DNA from: Orychophragmus violaceus | Taxonomy: Eukaryota; Streptophyta; Magnoliopsida; Brassicales; Brassicaceae | Assembly: GCA_030180135.1 (NCBI GenBank) | Contig: CM058236.1 | Location: forward strand, 3,100,001 to 3,164,000 | DNA: 64,000 bases | Direction: 5' to 3' | Shown: one piece after another, positions 21,133 through 32,520 of the stretch | Position numbering within the stretch: the stretch's first letter is position 1 | Layout of the letters: each line of letters begins with the position of its first letter | Notes under the pieces: generated by a model | Databases searched by the model: none | What the model was told of the DNA's origin: nothing | What the model saw: the letters and a program-made list of their open reading frames with translations, nothing else | Program-made: the position numbers and the translations under genes

Positions 21133-22665
21133 TCATGGGGGTTTCAATAGAGACTTGGAGTGTCTCTGTGAATGTCTCTTCATCCAAGGTGGTGTGTAAG
21201 CAGTATCAGCATGAGATCGTCCAAGGAACGTAGGAAGAAATTCAGGGCGGGAGTAAAACTTGGGTGGTATAGAGCGTTTCCCTGCATTCACAGCAATGAA
21301 GTCAAGAGGTTTAAGTTTAGAAGTTACATACCTTTGCTTTGGTGGAGATCTGATGTTCGGAGCTTTCCGCTTATGAGCAGTTTTAGGCTCTGAAGATGTT
21401 AGAGTAGATTCCTGAGGAACTACCATCTTCTTTTCTCCACTATCAGACGCTGTAATTCCACCAATCTGAACTTCATCTTTTAAATGACCATCAGTGGAGA
21501 CCATCTTCCTTGCATATCTCAACACACAAGGATGAACTCGCGAAGTTTCAGCTGGTGGAGCTTCATTCATCTCCTTATCCACCACTACCATGCACTTGAC
21601 TACATTTTGCTCATGTTTAGACCTTATAAGAACTTTTGGGAATGGTATTGGAGGTTTGTAGACCCTTTCCTTAACAATTCCACGAGAGACAAGTGAGGCT
21701 GATTTTTCATGGTATGCAACGGTCGACGCACTTGGTGCAATGATCGACCCAGATAGTTCATCTCGAGTTCCAGCTTCAGTCTTGGGTTTTTCAGCTTCTT
21801 CCATGAGTTCAGCAGTCTTAAACTCAAATTTCTCTCTTTGGCTTTGTCCATTATCAATTTGAACCTTCCAAGCTCTGATGTGGTTGTCCATGACACTGAA
21901 AGGGGATCGATCGACACTGATGGATTTTACCAAAATATCAATGTCAATCTCGGTTGAGTCTGGTCCGTCGAAGCTCTCAAACTTAGGGATTTCAGTCTCA
22001 GATTCTTCTCTGTTTTCCACAATTTCCATAGCCTTAACTTCAAGATATGATCCCTGATCCAGCCTATGGTCAACCTGTACTGAGATGGCGTTGACATGAG
22101 CTTTCTGAGCACTCTTCCCTTTGGCAAAATTTGAAATTTGATCCACTTGTGTATCCAGCAGCCTCACATGAGTGTTCAAGGACTCAAACTTCCCATTCAA
22201 ATCAGTGTACAAGGTATCAAGCTTCGAGTTGAAAGACACAGTGGTCTGTTATTGTCCCTCAAGAAACTGCTCCATCATGACTTCCAATCTGCTCTTATGT
22301 GTAGGTGCAGGAGGTGCTTGGTGAGATGAATAACCAAAATATCTCGATCTCGGAGCATAACTAGAACCTTGTCTCTGCTGATTTCCATATGTCTGTCCAT
22401 GATAATCAGCTCCAGCTATATAATTCACCTCTGCAAACTCTTCAGCTACTGCATCAGCTCGGATTTGTCTCTTCCTAAGTAGGATGCTGTGAATAGAATC
22501 AATCTTGTCTCTCATCTCAGCTATCTGCCCAACCAATGCGTAGTACTCTGGTATGATGGGGTTTCTTTCCCCATCCAGTTTCTGACCCTTTGCGTTGCAT
22601 ATATGACCCTCTTGGTCTCGTAAATGCCGTCCTCACCGCAAATCAGAATCACATGCTCCATAGAG
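21133..22665 (-). pseudogene. Gag-derived ORF lacking gag core and protease, element B
   Basis: In sense order: ATG near 22663 (MEHVILI...), a one-base deletion near 22620 that shifts the frame, a segment 22536-22249 with VGQIAEMRDKIDSIHSILL and a Gly/Gln-rich stretch, a stop codon at about 22246 (CAA to TAA compared with D), then 368 codons (22239-21133) with the coiled-coil-like helix and tail TAYTPPWMKRHSQRHSKSLLKPP. Compared with the gag-protease ORF of A, the N-terminus joins directly to the segment after the gag core (equivalent of residue 323), and the protease is absent. The same architecture in D shows this is an inherited form, not a private deletion. Confidence 0.68.
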
Positions 22666-22711
22666 AGAGCCCCCCTAAGTGCTCAAGCTTTCGGTATCAC
22701 GGGTTTCGCCT

Positions 22712-22757
22712 TGTGTCGATCGATGCAAGGTATTCGTCGATCGATGCAGTGCGATTC
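22712..22757. repeat. Palindrome pair upstream of gag-derived ORF, element B
   Basis: TGTCGATCGATGC and CGTCGATCGATGC, cores at 22717 and 22738, 21 bp apart, followed by AGTGCGATT. It lies in the leader between primer site and start codon. Confidence 0.75.
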
Positions 22758-22859
22758 CTGCAACACCAAAGAAACAAAAACGTAAGTAAACTAGAAAAAA
22801 AAATAAAAAAAATGCTTAGTCTAAATCCTAATACTGAATCTATCGGCGAACTCAAAGAG

Positions 22860-22877
22860 TCCCCGGCAACGGCGCCA
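22860..22877 (-). other. tRNA-Asp-type primer-binding site, element B
   Basis: TGGCGCCGTTGCCGGGGA on the minus strand, six bases from the LTR. Identical to that of element A. Confidence 0.85.
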
Positions 22878-22883
22878 AAAACT

Positions 22884-24051
22884 TGATAGGTCTAGTTTTA
22901 ATCCCTATAGTAACTGCAAGTGCACAGTAATGCGAATGTAGTACTTAGGGTATCGAATCCACAAGGACTCCGGTCACACGATAGATTATGAGTAGTTCGA
23001 ATTAAGCTAAGCGAAATAGATTTTAAAACAGTAAATAGAATAGCAGTAAATAAGCGAGATGAAGTGGGTGTAAGCATTTAACGAAGGCGTCAGGTTTCGG
23101 GAAGTTCTCAGGATATCAGGAAATCAGATTAACAACAATCAAGATTCAATCTATAGTGTTCTTGAACTAGAATCACAGAAGTAAAACTAACCATCTTTCG
23201 CTGCGATGATTATCTATGTTTAACAACCTAGCAGACCAACTTTCGTTGCGAATTCTAGAGTTCTAAACATGCATTAATTCCAAGTTCGTTCGTTCACAAT
23301 TTCTCTAAACCAAATTTCTTCGCGAATAGATAAATTGCTCACCTAAATCAGATCTAGTTAATTAACCAACTTTCGTTGTGTAAATCAACCTAATATCAGT
23401 AATCTAAATGGCCAGTCAGATTAAGCATTAAGAACAGTTTTAGATGAAGAACTAGATGATGAATCCTAATTAATCATTTATTCTAACATTCCTTCAAATC
23501 CCTAATGATAATCCCTAACCTAACAAGAGATCTACTCAGACATAGCAATCATAACAGAAAACATAGTCAAAATAGATATCATAGAATAATCAAGGGAATA
23601 AGAACAGGGGTTTGAAATCAAGTCTATTTCGAGAACAAAACCAGCCCCAAAATCTCCTAAACTCTCTCCAAGAAAAGCTTAGCCTAACAAGTGGCTGTAA
23701 AACCTAATTATATAGCTAAAACACGAATTGGGGCTTCTTTGTAAATATCAGGAACTTCTGGGCACAACTGCAATTTCCACAATCTTCATTAACTCTCGCG
23801 AGAATGCCTGGTCACGCTATGCATCGATCGATGCCAATTGTGTGTCGATCGACACAACTGTCAAATATGGGGAGTGACTTCTTTCTCTCGGCCAAATGCT
23901 CCAAAATGCTCCAAAAAGCTCCGTTATCTCCAATTCCGCTCCAAACGTGCATGTACCTAATAAACACCTGAAAAGACTCTAAAACATAGTAAAAGACTCG
24001 ATAAATAAGACATATACCATGGTTAAAAGCTCCAAAATCCATGGTATATCA
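22884..24051 (-). repeat. Element B 5' LTR (right)
   Basis: 1168 bp with TG...CA ends. TATA at 23706-23714 and palindrome pair at about 23820-23856. Differs from the left LTR at many sites and by a one-base deletion near 23415. Confidence 0.9.
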
Positions 24052-24397
24052 GTGCCTAAAAGATTTTTAATAGTTTTAACTAGATGAATATAGGCTAAAG
24101 GATTTAAAAGACTTAAAATACTTAGAAATGGAATTATTCCCTCGTATATGGTTTAGTCCGAACCGACACAACTCGTAGAAGCAATACATGTTGAAAAGCC
24201 TTGTATTATGGAAACGAGGTAACCGGAGTCAAGGATGGTTTGAGTTTGAGCCATTAACTCAAACCAGACTGTCTCTGGCTTTCATATTCTAACAAACATT
24301 TCTCTTTTGTCATGCTCGGGTTCGATCGGTCATGTTCTTGTTTGATTGTTGACCGGTCAGCTTGTCGGTCAGTGGATGACGAGAAAGGGGCATTACA
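24052..24397 (+). mobile_element. Host 1 LTR, segment 3 (3' end of the LTR)
   Basis: Begins after element B and ends GGGGCATTACA, a CA end. ATAGGCTAAAGG...TTAAAAGACTTAAAATACTTAG matches the inverted copy near 48960-49010. The primer site follows directly. Confidence 0.7.
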
Positions 24398-24402
24398 AAA
24401 CG

Positions 24403-24414
24403 TGGTATCAGAGC
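24403..24414 (+). other. tRNA-iMet primer-binding site, host 1
   Basis: TGGTATCAGAGC, five bases after the LTR end. It is complementary to the 3' end of plant initiator tRNA-Met, the commonest primer of plant LTR elements. It shows that host 1 is a plus-strand element of a family distinct from A-D. Confidence 0.85.
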
Positions 24415-24654
24415 ATGGTTCGTCATGGATTCGAAAAATTCCAATTTTTATGGTTTTCACTGTTTTATCGAGTCAAAAAGAGTCGCCAATGAAACCATTA
24501 GGAAACCAAGCTGCGTCCGTCAAAACCAGGGAAATGGGTAATTTAGAAAGATTAGTAGGATTGTGCTAACTGTTTTGTGTTTTTGTTGTAGCCACACAGC
24601 ATAGTGATCCAGAAGGGTGCGTGGTGGGTGTAGTTAGAGGTTCGAGATGAGCGA
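24415..24654 (+). mobile_element. Host 1 leader and gag start codon
   Basis: Leader of host 1. The ATG at 24647-24649 begins MS..., and element C is inserted two codons later at the target AGCGA. The frame resumes at 33714. Confidence 0.6.
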
Positions 24655-25855
24655 TGATAGGGTCTAAGTTTTAATCCTATTCTACTGCAAGTGCACAGTT
24701 AAGTGATTGTAGTATATAGGGTATCGAATCCACAGAGACTCTGGTCTCGATAGAATAAGAACCGTAGAGATTAATACTTAAGAAGAAAGCAGATGTGAAG
24801 TGAATTAAAAGCAAGGCAAGAAAATAAATCAGTAGCAAGATTGTTGTGAAAACAGTTAACTAAAAGCGCTAAGTCTAGGGAATTCTCAGGAAATCAGACA
24901 AGCAGACAAGTTAATCAGTCAGGAACTAATTAAACACAGTTCTAGAACTCAAATCACAGAATTAGAATTAACCAAATCTCTTTGCGAAAATCCTCTAAGT
25001 CTAAGTGAAGTAATCCAAATCTCTTTGCAATTACTATTAGATTAAACCAGCATTAATTTCAAGTTCGATATGTTCACAATTAAACTAAGCCAAATCTCTT
25101 TGCGATAATTTAATTGCTCAACCTAAATAGTTCAGATTCTAAACCACACTCTCGTGTCGTATTTAGCAACCTAAGATCTAGATTCTAATTGATCCGGTTA
25201 GAACTAGCATTTAGCACAATTTAGATCGAAGAACATTCTAATCATGTGAATCCTTAACTGAATTAAACAAGTCTAGCAAGTCATCAAATCCTTAATGAGA
25301 AACCCTAAACCTAACTATGAATCTACTCAGACATGATTAATGAAACAGAAATCATAAAATTAATAGATTGCATATAAGAAATTAAATAGATAAAGGGGTT
25401 CGAAATCTTCTCCAAAATAGATGAAGTACATGAATAGATCAGCCCAAAAGCTCTAAAAATCTCTTAGCTCTAAGTATGAAAGCGTATCTAAAATAAACAC
25501 CAAAATCCTAATATATATAGCTAATCACGTCTGGGGCTTCTGTGTTATATCTGGAACTTTTCTGGGTTCTTCTGCAATATTTGATAACTCCATAAACCGC
25601 CGAGATTCTGGCCCATTCGCTAGTGTGTCGACCGTTCCAGGTGTGCAACGATCGACGCATGATCTCAAAACTGGACAGTGAGTTCATTCTCTCGGACCAA
25701 ATCTCCAAATCACTCCAATAAGCTCCATAATCACCACATTAGCTCCAAACGTGCATGTACCTAATAAAACCTGCAAAAGACTCTAAAGAAACACAAATAG
25801 ACTCTAAAACAGACTTATATCATGGCATAAATCCGGTAAAAACCATGATATATCA
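24655..25855 (-). repeat. Element C 3' LTR (left)
   Basis: 1201 bp, TG...CA ends. TATATATATT near 25510-25520 and a palindrome pair (GTGTCGACCGTTCC / GCAACGATCGACGC) with cores at 25629 and 25649, 20 bp apart and about 113 bp from the TATA box. Confidence 0.9.
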
Positions 25856-27270
25856 ACTCCCCCACACTTAGCCTTTGCTTGCCCTCAAGCAAAACAGAGA
25901 ACTAAAATGTAGTGAAGAGGTTTGAAAACTCTTCAGAAACTCTTTTCATCCTAGAAGCAGCAACACTCAGATTCCCCTTAGTAAACACATGAAAGAATCA
26001 ACCTGCAGACATCAAGACCAACATATACTTCCCCCACACTTAGCAACTGTCCTAAGTAAACTCCACAATCCTATTCACGCATTCAAATTCACCCTACTGA
26101 CTTCTGCAAGTATTTAAGTGCGGTCTCACCTAAGGAGTATCGATCAAAGGCACATGGACTCTTACCTTATCAGCTCTAGACCACCATACTATCTTTCTCT
26201 AGTCCCTTTCTTCTCTTTTCCCTTCCTTAGCATTCTGATTTTTCCCCATTGGGTATCATTTTATTTTTTTTATCAGTGCTCTTCCCGTTAAGGGGTGTAC
26301 TTTGGACACATTCCATGGATGCACAGGATATGAGAGTTTTAGCTACCATTCCCATGACCACTTCGGAGTTACTAACTCATCCTCAGTTTATTATCTTTTT
26401 TTTTAATTTTATGGAAGGGGAGAAGGGAACTAAATAGGACAGGTTTACAGGCTGTGTCAGAACTAACAAGGGAATCTGACACAAAGTATACCAAGCCCTT
26501 AGGTGAGAAATCTAAGTCAGTATTAAGGTGAAGTCAGTAAAGGATTCTCTGATACCTGAATCGATGTGGGTGTCCTCAGTAGGTTGATCCATGTCTGGAT
26601 TTTGTAATAGTCAGAGATAATCTGCAGCCTCATCCCAATGGTTACTTAAGTTCCTGCAAGTGCTGCTAATCTTCTCAAAAAGTCCTTGTTTCCTACTTAA
26701 AAGTTTTGACTCGATAAAACAAATTTTGAAAAATTAACTGACTCTAAGAAAACAAAAGAAAGAAGTTAGTAGAACCTCCCCCACACTTAAGACACACTGT
26801 CCCCAGTAGTGTCAAGCGAAGGATTGGCAAAAAGAGATAAAAATTTGTTTAAGGAATGGTTAAGTTCTGTCGGGTTTTACCTCTGTCGTTCAGGCATCGA
26901 TCGTTGCACTAGTTGCATCGACCGTTGCTAGGCGATTTTTCGTGTATGGTCGATCGTTGCTCAGGACCGCAACGATCGCTGCAGTGGGATTTCGATCGTG
27001 TTGTGACGATCGACACAATAGTGTGTCGATCGACGCACTGCGTCTGTCGGATCAGTCAGCAAGTTAGCAGGTTAGTCCGTTGGTTTTCATCAATTTCGAA
27101 TCCTGCAAGCTGAAACACTAGAAACAGAGTAAAATCAAGGCAACAAATGTATCTAATCATGTACAACCATCCAAACATAGCAGAGTACTAAAAATCAAAG
27201 GAAAAAAATGCAAGAAAAAGAAAAACAAAATCAGAGTACAGAACCGAATGTCTAGAGATGGAGGCTACTC
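25856..27270 (-). other. Element C 3' non-coding region
   Basis: Homologous to the same region in A, B and D. Polypurine-type tracts at 25856-25869, about 26029-26044 and 26775-26790. Three palindrome pairs at 26891-27045 follow the accessory ORF: cores 26898/26919 (21 bp), 26951/26973 (22 bp) and 27007/27027 (20 bp). No gene. Confidence 0.65.
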
Positions 27271-28779
27271 TCACTCGCTATCATCTATCCCACCATAGCG
27301 CTTAGTGTCACTGGCGTCCGCAGGAGAACGCTGTCGACGTCGAGTAGGAGGGACGGGCTGAAGGACCTGTGGCTGTCTCCTGCAAGTGCAGCCACGCATG
27401 AAGTTCCAGATACCCCGAAGAATACCATCTGACCTCTCTCTCCACTCCTCCTCAGAATATGCTCCATAAGGCCTCGTAGGCTCGGGAAAGGGTCCCATAT
27501 TGTCAACAGGGGCAGCAGCAGGCGCATGCGCAGGGGCAGCAGAAGATGAAGCTCGTGTGGAAGGCTCTCCCAGCGGATGAGTCATAGAAGGAACTCCACG
27601 CTGCTCACTCTCAGGAGGTTGGAATCTCAAGGCCTCCAGTGTATCAATCTGTGTCCATCTAGGAGCAGGAAGCTCTATACCACACTTCCCAGAAGTTGGA
27701 TCGTGGTAAACCCAAATGCGCCCCTCCTTAAGCCAGAGGGCGCTCTGCAAGTGGCTGAAATCTAGGAACTCCTTGGCTGTATCACACTCTGTGCCCTGTA
27801 GAGGAATCCCGCAGTGCATGAAGATGGGAGTAAGCAGGCTCCCCACTTTCTCAGTACAGACTCCATCAAATGGCTTCAGCTGCAGATCACATAAATGCTG
27901 AGTGAAAACAGCTCCCAAGTTGAGACCCTTAGTAGGATCTCTCACGCCAGAATCCTCAAACTGATCCCGCAGCCCGATGAACAACATCTCCATCTCATAC
28001 TTGCGCATCTTGTTGGCCTCAAACTTGCATAACAAGCTCCAACACAAGATACGCGAGACATATCTCAGCACAGGATGTCTCAATTGTACCACTAGTGTAG
28101 TCCGTGAGTTGTAACGACCACTGCCGATACACTCCCAAAATGATCGAGCCTCCTCTGGATCCCACTCAAGTGGCATGCCAATGCGCCTCAGCTCAGTGCT
28201 GAAACCGTAGATCCTGCAGATATCTAGTAAAGGAATCCGATACCTGACTCCCCAACTCATGAAGGTAAAGATACCTCCTGTAGTGCTCCTGCTGTCTGGA
28301 GACGGGTAAACCACTCTGCAAGTGGCTAGCAACTGTCTGACCAGCTCTGGGTACAGATCATAAGGACGCATAGGCATCGTCCCTAGACCAATGCCCTTGC
28401 ACACTGCAAGTACCTGCTCATAAATCCCCAGACTCTTACAGGTAGAGTAGTCTGCAAACTTAGTTGGCTTGATCGTCATCCTGCACCAACCACTGTATAG
28501 CAGCGAGTCATATTCATCCCACTGGTTAAGCAGTGGTCTCTTTGTAAAATCGGCAGACTTGAGGAACTCAGGAAGGTTCTGTAGCCACTGCCTGGCTGTC
28601 GGGATTGGTGTCTCATTTGCTCGGGGCCAAGGCAGTGCTACTGCTAGACCAACTCTCACATATGGCTCAGGTGGCTGAGAGTCTCTGTGAAACCACTCTG
28701 GTGGTGGAATGTACTGTCGTGTGGCTGTGGATGCTGTTGCTTGGCGCTTGCGGGGTTGTCTGCGAGATGCCATCTGCAT
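27271..28779 (-). CDS. Athila-type accessory ORF (ATHILA ORF-1-like)
   Basis: A fully open frame of 502 codons; ATG at 28779, or the second ATG at 28773 (MASRRQPRKRQ) which matches the start in D. Its fold and role are unknown to me; it resembles the plant retrotransposon ORF-1/'putative plant transposon protein' family found with Athila elements. Visible features: basic N-terminus (about 1-25), TKRPLLNQWDEYDSLL near 80-94, YPELVRQLLATCRVVYP at 143-159, RYRIPLLDICRIYGFSTE at 179-196, an Ala/Ser/Pro-rich linker, and a C-terminal GCTCRRQPQ plus acidic tail RYGGIDD. No signal peptide or clear membrane helix. It sits 3' of gag-protease where Athila elements usually carry their extra ORF, but pol is missing between them. 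It is intact while gag in the same element is broken. Confidence 0.72.
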   Translation of the reverse strand: MQMASRRQPRKRQATASTATRQYIPPPEWFHRDSQPPEPYVRVGLAVALPWPRANETPIPTARQWLQNLPEFLKSADFTKRPLLNQWDEYDSLLYSGWCRMTIKPTKFADYSTCKSLGIYEQVLAVCKGIGLGTMPMRPYDLYPELVRQLLATCRVVYPSPDSRSTTGGIFTFMSWGVRYRIPLLDICRIYGFSTELRRIGMPLEWDPEEARSFWECIGSGRYNSRTTLVVQLRHPVLRYVSRILCWSLLCKFEANKMRKYEMEMLFIGLRDQFEDSGVRDPTKGLNLGAVFTQHLCDLQLKPFDGVCTEKVGSLLTPIFMHCGIPLQGTECDTAKEFLDFSHLQSALWLKEGRIWVYHDPTSGKCGIELPAPRWTQIDTLEALRFQPPESEQRGVPSMTHPLGEPSTRASSSAAPAHAPAAAPVDNMGPFPEPTRPYGAYSEEEWRERSDGILRGIWNFMRGCTCRRQPQVLQPVPPTRRRQRSPADASDTKRYGGIDDSE

Positions 28780-29698
28780 TCAACAAGAAATTAAAACCAA
28801 TTAGTCTCGGCAATCTCTCTGTGAAATCGCGAAGCATCGACCGTTGCACCTAAGGCATCGATCGTTGCAAGGCGATTTCATTTTATCGAACATTTCCCCA
28901 AAATCGCAAAGCAACGACCGTTTCACAAGTGCAACGACCGTTGCAAGGCGATTTTGGCCGTCAACAACAATCCCTAAAATTCGTTCTAAATTCGTTCAAG
29001 CAACCACAAAAAACAACAATAATCCATCACTAAACAACCTAATTCATGTTCAATTAAGAACGCATTCATCAATTTCAATCCAAAATTCCCAATTTCTAAA
29101 ACCCTAAAATTGAATCCGAAAATCAAAAAATAGAGGTACATTACCTTGGATTCGTGATATATGGTCTAGAAGAATAGAATGAGAGTGTAAAAACAAGACT
29201 ATAGCACTTGGAATCAAAGAAAATGATGAAGAAATGAGAGTTTGAGGTGAGGAAGTTCTCGGTGTACGGACGGAAATGGAGAAGAAAAGAGAAGAGAAGG
29301 GTTTAAGGCACTTACCTCGGTCGTGGGTGCAGCGACCGTTGCTTAGTGGTAACGACCGTTGCTGGTCAAATCGAAATCGATTTCCGGTTTAGCGTGCGTA
29401 CCTTAATTTTTGCAATTGAACCAATTGCAACGACCGTTGCACAGGTCCGCAACGATCGTCACAATGCGATCACCTCTCCTTGTCGTAATCTCCTTGCAAC
29501 GACCGGTGCACAAGTGCATCGGTCGTCACACATCTCCAGACTCGAGTTCTGTATCTGAAACTTAGCAAAAACAAAAACGAAAACGTGAAATCCTAAGAAA
29601 AACACCAAAAATAAGAAAGAAAAACAACTAAACCTAACAGTGGGTTGCCTCCCACTCAGTGCTTGTTTAAGGTCATTAGCTTGACCGGACGAATAAGA
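28780..29698 (-). other. Intergenic region with palindrome pairs, element C
   Basis: About 0.9 kb between gag-protease and the accessory ORF. Palindrome pairs: cores 28838/28859 (21 bp, followed by AAGGCGATTT), 28915/28935 (20 bp, followed by AAGGCGATTT), and further pairs in 29328-29535. The same layout is found in D (54783-55415) and B (20741-20965). No gene. Confidence 0.65.
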
Positions 29699-32289
29699 TC
29701 AGTTTGCTGGAGATCCTGACAGAGACTTTGATTGTCTCTGTGCAAGCCTCCTCATCCATGGTGGCGAATAAGCTGTATCAGAATGATCATGTCCAAGAAA
29801 AGAAGGAGTAAACTGCTCTCCAGGATCCAAAACCGTAGTGTGACTTGACTGCTCATCATCTCCATCCATAATGGTGAAGGTCTGCCCATCTATCAGTGGT
29901 TTGCGCAGCTTGTCCATTTCAAAATGCAGGGGCTCATCTCCCAGGTGGAGGTCTATCAGACTGTGTCTAACATCTATCACTGCTCCCGCTGTAGCCAAGA
30001 ATGGTCTTCCAAGTAGCAATGCTTCATCAGGATCACTGTCATATTTCAGCACTAGGAAGTCTGTTGGAACCAAATAGTTTCCAACTCTCACCGGGACATC
30101 CTCAAGGAGTCCTTCCGGAACTCGTATAGACTGATCAGCTAGGACAAGAGAGGTCCTAGTAGGAGTAAAATCCAGCATGCCCAGCTTCTCTGCCACAAAA
30201 TATGACATAAGACTTCCAGCAGCTCCCAGATCACAAAGAGAGCGCCTAAAACTATCCTTAAAGATAGAACAACTTAGCACAAAAATTCCAGGATCAGGCA
30301 GCTTCTTTGGAATCTTGGTTAACAGCACATCACTTATCTGTTGAGGGAATATAATCACCCAATCTTTCAGCTCTTCATCCAAAGGCAACATCTTGTTCAA
30401 ATACATCTGCACACATGGGTGATAAGGTGGATCATCAGATGATGGAATTTCTTCCAACTCTTCACCAATCTCCTCTAGCTGCTTAAGCCCTTCAATCTCC
30501 TGCTTAATCACTTCAGATACTGAGGGATATTGTCTAGTTAATTATCCATAAATCTCCTCCTCAGTAATCTCAGACACTCCAGGGAACAAGCGATCAAGCT
30601 CCAAATCTGCATCAATGCTGTCAGCATTCGGCGGGTCTGTCTGTTCACGACCTGCATCGACCGACACTAGGGGTGTGTCGATTGATGCAACACTGTTTTC
30701 ACAGTTTTCACCCGAGAGATTTTCTCCAAAATCCGAAAATTCAACCTCTTCCACTAACTCAACTGTGCTTAGCTCAAATCCTTCACCTAGGTAAGATCCA
30801 TCATCAATGTACACAGACCAGGCCTTAATATGAGTGTCTGCTACTCCCTTTCTCTTCATAGAACTGGAAATCTGATTCACCTGAGTATCCAACTGCTTCA
30901 TATGAGTGTTCAGAGACTCAACCTTTCCATTGAGATCCTCATCGACAGCATCCAACTTCTTATTGCAGTCTACAGAAATCTTGGTCTGACTCTCCAGCAG
31001 CTGCTCCATCATTGCCTCCATCTTACTCTCATGAGCAGTGGCTGCAAGAGGAGTCTGATAAGATGAAGATAATAGGTTCTCTGAGTACCTTGTCCAAAGG
31101 CTTCTGAAAACCACTTGTCTGTCCAAAACCAGCTGAGTTCTGATTGCCTGTGAAGGCACTCTTCTGTCCTCCATTAAAGAATATGTTTCCCTGCTGATTA
31201 CCAAATCTGTTACCTTGGAAACCAGACCCTCCAATGTAATTCACATCTTCTTCCTGAGTGTCCTCCTCAGTCTGAATTACCTCTACATCTTGAGCAAAGT
31301 GGACAGCCTTCTTACTAGCCAGGAGATTGCAAATTGTGTCCAGCTTAGATCTAAATTCAGCCATCTCTGAATTCTCTACACTTCCACCAGATTTCTTCCT
31401 CCTATCATCCATAGTCTTGCAACTGTTGCTGCTCACTAAGTTCTCAATCAACTGCTTAGCTTGTGCAGGAGTCCTGGTGTTGAAGTTTGCATTACTGGAG
31501 TTATCCAGTGCAGACTGATATGGCAGATATATGCCTCTGAAGAAGATACCTAGCAATGTGACCTCAGTGAATCCATGGTGTGGGCAGTCATGCTGATACT
31601 TCCTGAATCTCATCCAGGCAGCTTTTAAAGGCTCCACATGGCCTTGGGAAAATTGCAGACTGTCCTGTCTGGACTGATCTGAGAGCGCATCATCGTAGAA
31701 ATGTCTCAGAAACTCACCTTTCAGAGCTGCCCAAGTAGTATACTGACCAGGTGCCAGTTGCTTCAGCCATGCAGCAGCGTCTCCAGCGAGACTGTATGGA
31801 AAAAGCTTAAGGAACAGATAATCCTGGCAGAGTCCATCATACTTCATGCCATTGATTAGGTCCTCAAATGTATCAATGTGATCCATAGGCTGCTCCGTTG
31901 GATGTCCATGGAAAGCATTTTGTCTCATCAGCGAGTAGTAGATGGTCTTGATCTCAAAATCATCCCTCTCAAAACCAGGAAGTACCTTGATTCTGTCCTT
32001 GCGCCTGCGGCTATGGTTGTGGTTCAGGTTCCTCAACCTCAGGGATCACACGTCCCTCAGCATCAATCTTCTGCCCAGCAGCATTGTAAGGATTGTTTTG
32101 CAGATCCCTCAGGACACCTTGAGCATCGGCTATCAGAATCAAACGTTCACGTGCCATCCTCGCTCTTCTTTCTCTTCTGTTAGTCCTCTCTAGACGTCCA
32201 AGTTCTTCAAGTCCGAGATTAACTAAGCACAGGTTCTGATTACTTCTAGTTTTCTGCGTCTGCATAAACTGTATGTAATCGTTCAGCAA
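29699..32289 (-). pseudogene. Gag-protease gene, broken, element C
   Basis: Homologous along its length to the intact ORF of A. Segments in sense order: 32289-32011 (N-terminus, RLERTNRRERRARMARERLIL), a frame change and local deletion near 32030, 32036-31029 (gag core YDGLCQDYLFLKLFPYSLAGDAAAWLKQL), a frame change near 31070, 31234-30542 (coiled-coil-like helix and linker with IDTPLVSVDAGREQ), a stop near 30541 and 30511-29699 (protease with SLCDLGAAGSLMSYFVAEKLG and LLGRPFLATAGA). The DLGA active-site variant is the same as in A. No pol domain follows. At least three breaks make it non-functional. Confidence 0.82.
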
Positions 32290-32375
32290 CGATCGATGCT
32301 ATCAGTGCAACGATCGATTCAATCTCAGAATCGCCTAGTGACGATCGACACACAAGTGCAACGATCGACTTATGT
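32285..32375. repeat. Palindrome pairs between primer site and gag, element C
   Basis: GCAACGATCGATGC...GCAACGATCGATTC and GTGACGATCGACAC...GCAACGATCGACTT lie in the leader, at the same place as 15358-15455 in A. Confidence 0.75.
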
Positions 32376-32496
32376 AACCTGCGACAGAGAGAAAACAGAG
32401 AGAAATTAGTAACTAAAAATAAAAATAAAAACGAAAAAAAGAAAATAAAAATCCTAGTAGAAACCCTAAGTTCGATCCTATCGAAGACTCTAAGAG

Positions 32497-32514
32497 TCCC
32501 CGGCAACGGCGCCA
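32497..32514 (-). other. tRNA-Asp-type primer-binding site, element C
   Basis: TGGCGCCGTTGCCGGGGA on the minus strand, six bases from the 5' LTR. Confidence 0.85.
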
Positions 32515-32520
32515 AAAACT

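Larger units (their letters stand above)
17057..24051 (-). mobile_element. Element B: non-autonomous Athila-like LTR retrotransposon
   Basis: Minus-strand element with LTRs 17057-18225 (1169 bp) and 22884-24051 (1168 bp), primer site 22860-22877 and polypurine tract 18226-18239. Flanks are GCGCC (17052-17056) and GTGCC (24052-24056), a target duplication with one C-to-T change. It holds a gag-derived ORF lacking gag core and protease, and an internally deleted accessory ORF; no pol genes. I count roughly 25-30 LTR differences, making this the oldest of the four (order of 1.5-2 million years under the same rate assumption). It sits in the host 1 LTR. Confidence 0.87.
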
